Shown one piece after another: positions 5,885 through 12,889 of a stretch of 13,411 nucleotides of DNA. The notes beneath the pieces are model-generated. The model had not been told where the DNA came from, ran no database searches, and saw nothing but the letters and a program-made list of their open reading frames with translations. This stretch comes from an uncultured Holophagaceae bacterium (GTDB lineage Bacteria; Acidobacteriota; Holophagae; Holophagales; Holophagaceae), in NCBI GenBank assembly GCA_903919165.1, contig CAIXHJ010000522.1, forward strand, positions 1 to 13,411, read 5' to 3'. Made by a program: the position numbers and the translations under genes. The stretch's first letter is position 1. Every line of letters starts with the position of its first letter.

Positions 5885-6541
5885 TCACCTTCCATGTTCG
5901 TACTTCAGTTGGAAGTGTTCGTGGGTCCCGAGCTTGACTCTCTCCACAAAGTCGAATTTGTAATCCGCTCCGATAAAGGGGCTCTTGGAATTGTGGCAAA
6001 TTCGGCATACCTCTTCCGTCGGGGGATAGACCAGTCCCGATTTTCGGGCTTCGGGGGTTTTGAACTCTGGTTTGTCGAGGGCCATCACGGTACCGGCGTA
6101 GGATCCTCCGGGCCCGTGGCAGGATTCGCAGGTGACTCCAGCCATGTTGGGCGTTGTTTCGATGGAAACAAACCCTCCGACAAGACCATACCCAGTGCTG
6201 TGGCAGGGTATGCACGATTCGTTGTGCGTATAGTCCGCAGATGGATCCAACCCAGCCAATCGCTTCTCCTGTGCCTTCTCGCCGGGCCGCAGTACCGAGA
6301 AACTGTTGGCCATGCGGGTTTTCTCCCAGGATTCGTACTGCTTTGGGTGGCATTTCTTGCACTGGCCGGGGCCGACATACTTGTTCTGCGCGACATGTTC
6401 GTAGGAATGGCGGGTCAGGTAGAAGGTCAAGGCGGCTAGGACCACCACGACGAAGCCGGCAACCATCCATCCGAAATGGGGGATCTGTTCGTAAAGGCCC
6501 GGTTCAAGGTCCTTCTGGGGCTTAATTCCATCCTTGGACAT
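5885..6541 (-). CDS. Membrane-anchored tetrahaem cytochrome c (c554-like)
   Basis: This 218-residue protein starts at ATG 6541, with TTGGAG five to six bases upstream. A cytoplasmic N-terminus (about 23 residues) precedes one membrane helix (24-42, GWMVAGFVVVVLAALTFYL), then a periplasmic domain with four CxxCH sites: C61-H65 (CKKCH), C110-H114 (CIPCH), C138-H142 (CESCH) and C179-H183 (CRICH). The motifs GPGQCKKCHPKQYESWEKTRMANS and GVTCESCHGPGGSY are typical of cytochrome c554-type multihaem proteins (PF13435 family). It is the last gene of the operon and the only one with an 84-bp gap before it, which holds a hairpin. It probably passes electrons from the complex to periplasmic acceptors. 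A nitrite- or hydroxylamine-active enzyme is unlikely with only four haems and no extra catalytic motif. Confidence 0.9.
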   Translation of the reverse strand: MSKDGIKPQKDLEPGLYEQIPHFGWMVAGFVVVVLAALTFYLTRHSYEHVAQNKYVGPGQCKKCHPKQYESWEKTRMANSFSVLRPGEKAQEKRLAGLDPSADYTHNESCIPCHSTGYGLVGGFVSIETTPNMAGVTCESCHGPGGSYAGTVMALDKPEFKTPEARKSGLVYPPTEEVCRICHNSKSPFIGADYKFDFVERVKLGTHEHFQLKYEHGR

Positions 6542-6578
6542 GCTCGCTCCAAAATGAAAACAGTTCCTTGTGAAAGGG

Positions 6579-6599
6579 GCGCCCAACCCAAATGGGCGC
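6579..6599 (-). other. Hairpin inside the operon, upstream of the tetrahaem gene
   Basis: GCGCCCA (6579-6585) and TGGGCGC (6593-6599) form a perfect 7-bp stem with a 7-base loop, in the 84-bp gap between the monohaem and tetrahaem genes. No T-run follows on the minus strand. It may be a partial terminator or an mRNA-processing site that lowers or separates expression of the last gene. Confidence 0.4.
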
Positions 6600-6625
6600 A
6601 GCTTGACCAGGAAGTTGAAGGTGTT

Positions 6626-7078
6626 TCATGACTCGGTTTTCTTGAAGGTCCGGATGTAGAGGATAACTTCATCCACCTGGGCAGTGGACAGAGTCTTGCC
6701 CCAGGGAGGCATCAAGGGGGAGAGGCCCACGCCCGATCCTCCTCGCTGTATGGCGTCCTTCAGATCACCGTCCGTCTTGGTTTTCTGGAAAGCAGGATCC
6801 GACAGATCCCGGGGGTGGGGATCCAGATTGAAGGCGTTGAATCCATCTCCAGCGCCCGTCTCGCCGTGGCAGATCTTGCAGTAGTGCTGGAAGGTTTCCT
6901 TGCCCAGCCGGAGTTCGTAGGACAGCGGCGCTTCGGCCGCGGCAACCTCGGGGGAAGCCGGGACATTGGCCGGCTGGCCGGCCGGCGCCGCGACGTGTGC
7001 TTCTGCCGTGCGGCGCGAGCAGGCCGACGAAGCGACCAGGAGGACCAGGATCCCTGCGATCTGGACCAGAGGCTTCAT
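6626..7078 (-). CDS. Monohaem class I cytochrome c, exported, possibly a lipoprotein
   Basis: This 150-residue protein starts at ATG 7078 with GGGGAGG six bases upstream, overlapping the stop of the octahaem gene (ATGA). A signal peptide (PLVQIAGILVLLVASSAC) ends at C20. The box SSAC is not a classic lipobox (Ser at -3), so lipidation is possible but unproven. After a Pro/Ala-rich linker the haem site is C67-KI-C70-H71, and M123 in LSPLMPPWGK is the likely sixth ligand. KTLSTAQVDEVILYIRTF is the usual C-terminal helix. It belongs to the CbbP/soxX-like cytochrome_CBB3-type (PF13442) group. It is likely the mobile or tethered carrier that takes electrons from the octahaem subunit or the Rieske head. 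Confidence 0.9.
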   Translation of the reverse strand: MKPLVQIAGILVLLVASSACSRRTAEAHVAAPAGQPANVPASPEVAAAEAPLSYELRLGKETFQHYCKICHGETGAGDGFNAFNLDPHPRDLSDPAFQKTKTDGDLKDAIQRGGSGVGLSPLMPPWGKTLSTAQVDEVILYIRTFKKTES

Positions 7079-9087
7079 CGCGCACCTCCCCGCGCCGTTT
7101 TCGAGGTCTTGGGCGACTTGACCAGCGTGCCGATGTAGGAGGTCAGACGGAGCGCGTCGGTATCGGTTAGCCCATAGTTAGGGCAGCGCACATCCGTCCG
7201 CCATTTCTGGGGCCCCTTGAGCCACTTGAAGACCCAGCCTGGTTTCAGGCGGCTGCCAGCCTCCGAGAGGGGAGGCCCGTAGTAGCCTCCGCCCGCGCCA
7301 AGGATATGGCAGGCGCGGCATCCGAGGGTGTCGTAGAGGCGTTTGCCCTCCGCGGGATCGTTGGAAGCGGGGTTCTGCCCGAGGAAAGGGTCCTCCGGAA
7401 TGCTGGGATCCAGATAGAAAGTCTCGAAGGCCAGGGCGATCTGGGAGGCCTGCTCCTTGGTTATCTGGAACACGGGCATGCGGTCTGTGAGGATCGGGCG
7501 AATCGTGAAGGAGAGGGTCAAGTAATCCACCAGCCAGTCCTGCTTCACTTTGCTGCCCTCGGCGGTCAGCGGGGCCGTGGAGATGTCTCCACCGCGGTCC
7601 CCGATCTGGTGGCAAGAAAGGCAGCGGTACTTGTCCATCAGAGCCCCTACGGTGCCTCCGGGGATCAGGCTCGGTCGTGTGGAGGGCACTGAGCGGTAGG
7701 CGTGGGGCACGGGTTTGGCCCCCAGGGAAAGGAGCGCCGTGACGACTGCCTGCGTCTCCTTGGGTGAGAGGGCGAAGGTGGGCATCCGCAGACCGTCCTG
7801 GAAGGAGCCGGGCTTCTGGACCTTGGCCTCCAACCAGTCCGGAAGGGTGTGGGGGAGATCCGTCCGTTTTCCGAATTCCAACGAGGCGGGTCGTTTGTCG
7901 CCGATGCCGTCCAGGACCGGACCGAGCCGGTCCACTTCCGCGCCGGGAGCATGGCAGGCAAAGCAACCCTTCTGGCGGAAGAGCGTCTTCCCTTTTTCCG
8001 CCAGGGTCTGATTCACCCGAATGGGATCGAGGATCTCCTTCGGCGCTTCGAAATCCTTGAACTCGGATTCCATGTAGGCCACGACATTGCGCACGTCGGC
8101 CTCGGAGAAGTTGAATTGGGGCATGCGGGTTCGCGGATTGAAGGCATGGGGATCGCGGATGAAGGCGATCAGCCAACCCGGGGTTGCCCGGGACGCGACC
8201 GTGGAGAGCTCGGGCGCCGTTCCGTTGCCCTTCCCCTCGACGGTGTGACAGGAGATGCAGCGCGCTACCGCGAAGAGGGCCTTCCCCTTGGCCACGTCAC
8301 CCGCCGGTTCACTGGACGCCGCCCGGATACGGTCAGCCATCTGTCGGCTGGGCGAGAGACTGAAGATGTAGTTCGACAGTTCCTCGATCTCCTTTTCGCT
8401 GAGCTGGAACTTCGGCATCGACGCGTTGGGGTCGACCGTCTTCGGGTTCGTCAGCCACCTTCGCAGGGCCTCCCCGCCCGTCTTCAGGGCCATCGTCTCG
8501 ATGGGTGGAGCTTCCGAGCGGAATTGCTCATGACCCTTCACCGTGTGACAGGCATAGCAGCCCTTTTGTTCCATGATCTCCCGGCCCAGGGACAGGGTCG
8601 CCGCGCCGGACACTCCCTCAGAGTCGTGGCAGCGGCCACAGCCCGACTCGATGTATTTCAGGGGCATCAAGGGAGCTTCGGCATCCGGGACCAGGCCGTG
8701 GGCATCCTTCTCCAGGGTGGCGAGCCCCTGACCGCCATGACAGGCGGTGCACCCAAAGCGGTTGAAATCTTTGGGCGTATGGTAACTGCCCGGATGGAGC
8801 CGGAAGGGCTCCTGGGCGCCCGCCATGGAGGCGTCTTGAATGCCCAGATGGCAGGTTGTACAGCGGTCCACACGGTTCTCGAATTCCGGGAGCCAGATCT
8901 GATGGATGGCCACAGGCTTCTGCAGGTAGGCCTTGGCAGCCTGCATGCTCTTGGCGCGGGAGGCACCCAGCTTGGCGTATTCCCCCTGGAACCTCCGGTA
9001 GGGACGGAGGGCATTCTTCAGGGGAGAAATGGCCAGGACCAGCAGGAACAGGATGCTGGTGATGGCGAATACTCGTCTCAGGGCCAC
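7075..9087 (-). CDS. Octahaem membrane-anchored cytochrome c of a quinol-oxidising bc-type complex
   Basis: A GTG start at 9087 (GGAG at 9093-9096, 5-base spacing) gives 670 residues. An earlier in-frame ATG would overlap the previous gene without a ribosome site. One membrane helix (6-23) anchors a periplasmic region with eight CxxCH sites, at C76, C113, C150, C177, C277, C375, C489 and C590. The first three are closely spaced and probably bis-His. The last five are class I-like modules, each followed by a Met loop: M224 (SMPKF), M322 (RMPQF), M435 (RMPTF), M537 (RMPVF). In the fifth module the loop reads RCPNY, so Cys635 stands where Met is expected. The gene starts 10 bases after subunit IV and overlaps the monohaem gene, so it very likely replaces cytochrome c1/f in the complex. 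Confidence 0.9.
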   Translation of the reverse strand: MALRRVFAITSILFLLVLAISPLKNALRPYRRFQGEYAKLGASRAKSMQAAKAYLQKPVAIHQIWLPEFENRVDRCTTCHLGIQDASMAGAQEPFRLHPGSYHTPKDFNRFGCTACHGGQGLATLEKDAHGLVPDAEAPLMPLKYIESGCGRCHDSEGVSGAATLSLGREIMEQKGCYACHTVKGHEQFRSEAPPIETMALKTGGEALRRWLTNPKTVDPNASMPKFQLSEKEIEELSNYIFSLSPSRQMADRIRAASSEPAGDVAKGKALFAVARCISCHTVEGKGNGTAPELSTVASRATPGWLIAFIRDPHAFNPRTRMPQFNFSEADVRNVVAYMESEFKDFEAPKEILDPIRVNQTLAEKGKTLFRQKGCFACHAPGAEVDRLGPVLDGIGDKRPASLEFGKRTDLPHTLPDWLEAKVQKPGSFQDGLRMPTFALSPKETQAVVTALLSLGAKPVPHAYRSVPSTRPSLIPGGTVGALMDKYRCLSCHQIGDRGGDISTAPLTAEGSKVKQDWLVDYLTLSFTIRPILTDRMPVFQITKEQASQIALAFETFYLDPSIPEDPFLGQNPASNDPAEGKRLYDTLGCRACHILGAGGGYYGPPLSEAGSRLKPGWVFKWLKGPQKWRTDVRCPNYGLTDTDALRLTSYIGTLVKSPKTSKTARGGAR

Positions 9088-9097
9088 GGGAGCTCCG

Positions 9098-9811
9098 TCA
9101 GGCGGGGGGGTACATGTTCCAGGGCCAGACAAGGGACCATCCTGGACCGCGGAAGAAGGTGCCGATGAGGGTGAGGATCGTGGCCACCAGGATGAACCAG
9201 GTCATGATCCATTCCGGCATCGTCACCCTCACAAGGAACTGACGTAAACGCCCGCCCTGGCCGCCACCGCCGATCGAGAACATCGCGCCTCCGACGAGGA
9301 GGGTCGGAATGACGATGGGCCAGCAGTTGAAGGCCGCGAAAAACACGGCAAGGACCACGATCGCCCCGCCGCCCCAGAGGCGAGTCTGTTTCTTGTCCCC
9401 GGACCAGAGGGGGCGGGCGGACAGGTTGATCTTGGCGAAGGGGATCACCACCAGGGCCACCACGACGAGGCCTGGAAACACCACCCCCGCGACCACCGGC
9501 GGGAAATAGTGGAGAAGCTCCTGCAGGCCCAGGAAGTACCACGGCGCTTTCGAAGGATTTGGCGTCTCCAGGGGATTGGCGATCCCTTCGAGCGGGGCAT
9601 TGAACAGAAGCGCGGCGAGCGAGAGGGCGATCACCACGATCTGGAAGACGATCACTTCCCGGAGGATCAGATTGGGGAAGGTCATCACCCATCGCTCTTC
9701 CACGCGGCGGAGGGTGGCCCTGGCATCCGGGCGAACCAAGGCGACCCGCTTGGGCATGGCCACGGGATCGTTGGATTCGATGAGATCAAGGGGAGGCATG
9801 GGTGAGCTCAT
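9098..9811 (-). CDS. Cytochrome b C-terminal half (subunit IV-like), extended
   Basis: This 237-residue protein starts at ATG 9811, overlapping the cytochrome b stop (ATGA), with GAGGTGG just upstream. It has a soluble N-terminus, helix 52-70, the Qo-site segment NPLETPNPSKAPWYFLGLQE (79-98), and helices near 106-127, 148-172 and 201-220. The Qo motif is APWY (89-92) instead of PEWY. Plant subunit IV is about 160 residues with three helices. This protein has a glycine-rich stretch (GGGGQGG, 181-187) and a fourth helix ending in FRGPGWSLVWPWNMYPP. It works with the preceding gene product to form the quinol-oxidation site. No haem-binding residues are expected here. Confidence 0.93.
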   Translation of the reverse strand: MSSPMPPLDLIESNDPVAMPKRVALVRPDARATLRRVEERWVMTFPNLILREVIVFQIVVIALSLAALLFNAPLEGIANPLETPNPSKAPWYFLGLQELLHYFPPVVAGVVFPGLVVVALVVIPFAKINLSARPLWSGDKKQTRLWGGGAIVVLAVFFAAFNCWPIVIPTLLVGGAMFSIGGGGQGGRLRQFLVRVTMPEWIMTWFILVATILTLIGTFFRGPGWSLVWPWNMYPPA

Positions 9812-10572
9812 GGTTCCACCTCATCGTCGGAAGCAGGCCCGGGAGGACCCTGCACGCCCCCATCCTTGCGGACACGCCAGATGTGCACCCCGAGGAAGCC
9901 GAGGAGAGCCACCGGAAGAAGCACACAGTGGAGGACATAGAAACGCAGCAGCGCATTCTCTGAAACGATGTTCCCGCCCAGGAGGAGGAACCGGATGGGC
10001 GGGCCGAGGATGGGGGCCTCCTTGGCCATGTTCGTGCCGACGGACACCCCCCAGAAGGCCAACTGATCCCACGGGAGCAGGTACCCCGTGTACGAGAGCA
10101 GCAGCGTCACCAGGAGAAGCACGACGCCGATCACCCAGTTGAACTGGCGGGGGGGGCGGTAGGCCCGGTGGTAGAAGACCCGCACCATGTGAAGGAGCGC
10201 CCCCAGAACCATGAGATGGGCGGCCCAGCGGTGGAGGTTCCGGTAGAACACGCCGTTGTCCACCACGAACTTGAGTTCCTTCATGTCCCGATAGGCCTGC
10301 GGCACAGAGGGGTGATAGTAGAACATCAACAGGATGCCGGTGGCGATGAGGACGACCAGGGCCGAGATCGTGATCGCGCCCAGCCAGTAGGTATGAGTGA
10401 ACTTCAGGGTCTTCTCACGCACCTTGACCGGATGCATGTGGAGGAATAAATTTTCAAAAATGACGAGCGAGCGGTTCCGGTTCGTATCGGCAGCGCCATG
10501 GCGAACGATGGAGCGGTACAACGCTGATTCGCGAACCCAGATGCCAATCCTGGGAAGTGGGGTTCCGTTCAT
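9808..10572 (-). CDS. Cytochrome b, b6-type N-terminal half
   Basis: This 254-residue protein starts at ATG 10572, overlapping the Rieske stop (ATGA). Four membrane helices lie at about 63-84, 112-134, 146-166 and 208-233. Haem b ligands are H114/H128 (NLHRWAAHLMVLGALLHMVRV) and H215/H230 (FYVLHCVLLPVALLGFLGVH). The second pair has 14 residues between them, the b6 pattern, against 13 in bc1. GYLLPWDQLAFWGV (163-176) is the helix C-cd1 signature. The Cys that binds haem c_i in b6 (in YCLGGIT) is Trp63 here (YWLGAIT), so that extra haem should be absent. The 45-residue N-terminal extension includes NRSLVIFENLFLHMHPVKV. With subunit IV and the Rieske protein it makes the quinol-oxidising core. 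Confidence 0.95.
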   Translation of the reverse strand: MNGTPLPRIGIWVRESALYRSIVRHGAADTNRNRSLVIFENLFLHMHPVKVREKTLKFTHTYWLGAITISALVVLIATGILLMFYYHPSVPQAYRDMKELKFVVDNGVFYRNLHRWAAHLMVLGALLHMVRVFYHRAYRPPRQFNWVIGVVLLLVTLLLSYTGYLLPWDQLAFWGVSVGTNMAKEAPILGPPIRFLLLGGNIVSENALLRFYVLHCVLLPVALLGFLGVHIWRVRKDGGVQGPPGPASDDEVEP

Positions 10573-11063
10573 ACCTTCAGCACCTTTCCGTGCGGGATGA
10601 CCACACTGGTGTCGACCGTCAGGTTTCCTTCCGCGTCAGCCTTCACCTCGATCCAGGGGAGAGGCCGGGGAGCGGGGCCATGGACCACATTCCCATCCGC
10701 ATCGAAGCGGCTTCCGTGGCAGGGGCACGCGATGACGCCTTCATCCGCGTGGTACCGCGTGATGCACCCCAGGTGCGTGCAGACCGCGGACAGGGCGAAG
10801 ACGCCCCCCTGTCCGCCGATGATGTAGGCCCGGTGTTCCTCGTCGAATTTCACCGTGCCCTCAGGGAAATCCTGGATGTGGCCCGCCTTGAATTCGGTCG
10901 GTGGCTCGAAGAGCACCTTCGGTTCCATGAAGTCGAGCACGGTCAACGCGGCCCCCGCGATCGTCAACGCGCACGCGCCCAGTCCCACTTGCGACATGAA
11001 CTCCCGGCGGGAGGCGTCCTTGGGGCCGAGTGGCAGGACCATCCCTTCATCCGCTTCACGCAC
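10569..11063 (-). CDS. Rieske 2Fe-2S protein of the bc-type complex
   Basis: This 164-residue protein uses GTG 11063, chosen for AAGGAG seven bases upstream; the ATG at 11042 has no spaced ribosome site. It overlaps the flavoprotein stop by 8 bases. A Tat motif SRREF (18-22) precedes the hydrophobic anchor (26-44), so it is folded in the cytoplasm, exported with its cluster and left membrane-anchored. The cluster motifs are CTHLGC (95-100) and CPCHGS (113-118): ligands C95, H97, C113 and H116, with C100-C115 as the disulphide. SRFDADGNVVHGPAPRPLP follows as usual. The Ser in CPCHGS and the Tyr before the end of the first loop region (RYHADEGV) should be considered when judging the redox potential. 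It accepts electrons from menaquinol at the Qo site. Confidence 0.96.
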   Translation of the reverse strand: MREADEGMVLPLGPKDASRREFMSQVGLGACALTIAGAALTVLDFMEPKVLFEPPTEFKAGHIQDFPEGTVKFDEEHRAYIIGGQGGVFALSAVCTHLGCITRYHADEGVIACPCHGSRFDADGNVVHGPAPRPLPWIEVKADAEGNLTVDTSVVIPHGKVLKV

Positions 11064-12885
11064 TGGCGCTCTCCTTCCGTGTAAAGCTCTGCATCGTGAT
11101 GGTCCCCACCGGGCACCGCATGGCACACAGGCCGCACCGGATGCAGGTCTCCTCGTCCTTGATGAAGATGGAACCAGCCAATACCCCATCCATCAGCAGG
11201 GGGGCAAGCTCCAGGATGGATTCCGGGACATCCCCGGCGATCGCGGACGGGACGATCTCGATGCAATCCTCGGGGCAGATGTCCTGGCAGCCGCCGCAGA
11301 GGATGCACTCCGTCCCGTCCTCAGCGTTCTGCTCCCAGATGGTGTTCGTCCAGCAATGGAGGCAGCGCAGGCCCTCCTGGCGGGCGGAATGCTCGTCGAA
11401 GCACTCTTCGACCTCTACAAACCCGACCCGGCGGGAAGTGGGCCTCATGGGCGGCTGCTGGCGCGGGATCCCCTCGTAATCCCAGATCCACTCGTACCGA
11501 GCCTCCTGATCGATCTCCACGGTGATCTCGGGCTCCGGACACGGACGCCCCCTCAGGAATTCGTCAATGGACCGGGCGGCCCGCTTGCCATCGGCCACGG
11601 CGCTGATGGCAATCCTGGGTCCGTAGGCCGCGTCGCCACCGGTGAAGATGCCTGGGGCCGTAGTCGCGAGAGTATCCGGATCGAAGATGATCCTGCCCTG
11701 GGCCGTCTGGATGCCATCCTCCGGGCGCAGGAACGAGAAGTCCCCTGTCTGCCCGATGGCCACGATGACCGTGTCGGCCTCGACGACTTCTTCAGAACCT
11801 GCTTCGAACTCGGGGGAGAACCGTCCGCCCTCATCGAACACGCGCGTCACCTTGGTGAACTCGATGCCGGTAACGGAGCCGTGCTCACCCACGATCCGTT
11901 TCGGGCCCACGCGGTAGCGGAAGCGGATCCCTTCGTGGTGGGCCTCTTCGACTTCTTCGGGGGAGGCTGGCATCTCGCGCTCGGATTCCAGACAACAGAC
12001 CGTGACGTCGCGACCGCCGAAGCGCACCGCGCTGCGGGCCACATCGAGGGCCTGGACGATGGACAGGCTTCGCTCCATGTTCGTCTGCTCGCCGCCCCTG
12101 GCCGCGGTGCGGGCCACATCGAGGGCGACATTCCCGCCGCCGATGACCACCACCCGCTTGCCCATCTCGACCTTGTAGCCGAGGTTCAGGTTCAGAAGGT
12201 AGTCGATCCCCTTCAGCACGCCGTCGAACTCGATGCCGGGAGTCCTCAGATCCCGGCTCTGCATGGCCCCGACCCCCAGGAAGATGGAGGAAAAGCCCTG
12301 GGCCTTCAGGTCGGCCAGAGTGAAGTCCCGCCCGAGCCGGGCGTTGGTCCGGAGTTCGACCCCGAGCGAGAGGATGGCATTGACCTCGAGTTGGATCAGA
12401 GCCCTGGGCAGACGGTATTCGGGCACCCCCAGACGCAGCATCCCGCCCGCGACCGGGGCCGCTTCGAAAATCGTCACCTGATAGCCCATCAGGGCCAGAT
12501 CGTGGGCGCAGGCCAGGCCCGCGGGGCCCGATCCGATGACGGCGACCTTTTCGGTGTAGCGGTCCGTGCGATGGCCATAGATTTCAGACAGGACGGAAAA
12601 GTCCATCATGCTTTCGACGCCGAACTTTTCCGTCACGAACCGTTTCATGGCCCGGATGGCCACGGGGGCATCGAGTTCCCCTCGGCGGCAGACCGCTTCG
12701 CACGGAGCCGCGCAGATCCGCCCGCAGATGGAGGCGAGCGGATTCGGGCGGCGGGCGACCGCGTAGGCTTCGCGGAACCTGCCCTGGGCGATCAGCGTCA
12801 CATACTTGCCGGCCTCCGTATGGACCGGGCACGCCCACTTGCAGGGAAAGTTCCGTTCAAGCCATTCCTGGCTGACGTCGACCAA
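11056..12885 (-). CDS. GltD/NfnB-like FAD and NAD(P)-dependent oxidoreductase with N- and C-terminal Fe-S domains
   Basis: A TTG start at 12885 (GAGG seven bases upstream, 4-bp gap after the cupredoxin stop) gives 609 residues. No signal peptide is present, so the protein is cytoplasmic. Domains in order: a Fer4_20-type Fe-S domain (1-90; C15, C19, C54, C58, C62, C66); FAD-binding VAVIGSGPAGLACAHDLA (114-131); NAD(P)-binding VVVIGGGNVALDVA (245-258); second FAD contact GIFTGGDAAYGPRIAISAVADGK (412-434); then two 4Fe-4S motifs at C527-x2-C530-x2-C533-x3-C537-P and C581-x2-C584-x2-C587-x3-C591-P. An extra pair, C508-x2-C511, precedes them. The 254-290 region holds a 25-residue insert with a second ALDVARxAxRxGG. 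The location before Rieske suggests NAD(P)H exchange with the quinone pool or cytochrome b. Glutamate synthase is ruled out by the lack of a GltB gene beside it. Confidence 0.93.
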   Translation of the reverse strand: MVDVSQEWLERNFPCKWACPVHTEAGKYVTLIAQGRFREAYAVARRPNPLASICGRICAAPCEAVCRRGELDAPVAIRAMKRFVTEKFGVESMMDFSVLSEIYGHRTDRYTEKVAVIGSGPAGLACAHDLALMGYQVTIFEAAPVAGGMLRLGVPEYRLPRALIQLEVNAILSLGVELRTNARLGRDFTLADLKAQGFSSIFLGVGAMQSRDLRTPGIEFDGVLKGIDYLLNLNLGYKVEMGKRVVVIGGGNVALDVARTAARGGEQTNMERSLSIVQALDVARSAVRFGGRDVTVCCLESEREMPASPEEVEEAHHEGIRFRYRVGPKRIVGEHGSVTGIEFTKVTRVFDEGGRFSPEFEAGSEEVVEADTVIVAIGQTGDFSFLRPEDGIQTAQGRIIFDPDTLATTAPGIFTGGDAAYGPRIAISAVADGKRAARSIDEFLRGRPCPEPEITVEIDQEARYEWIWDYEGIPRQQPPMRPTSRRVGFVEVEECFDEHSARQEGLRCLHCWTNTIWEQNAEDGTECILCGGCQDICPEDCIEIVPSAIAGDVPESILELAPLLMDGVLAGSIFIKDEETCIRCGLCAMRCPVGTITMQSFTRKESASA

Positions 12886-12889
12886 GGAG

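Noticed and set aside
7849..9168. 439-codon open frame on the plus strand opposite the octahaem gene
   Set aside because: Antisense to eight conserved CxxCH sites; its translation shows no domain.
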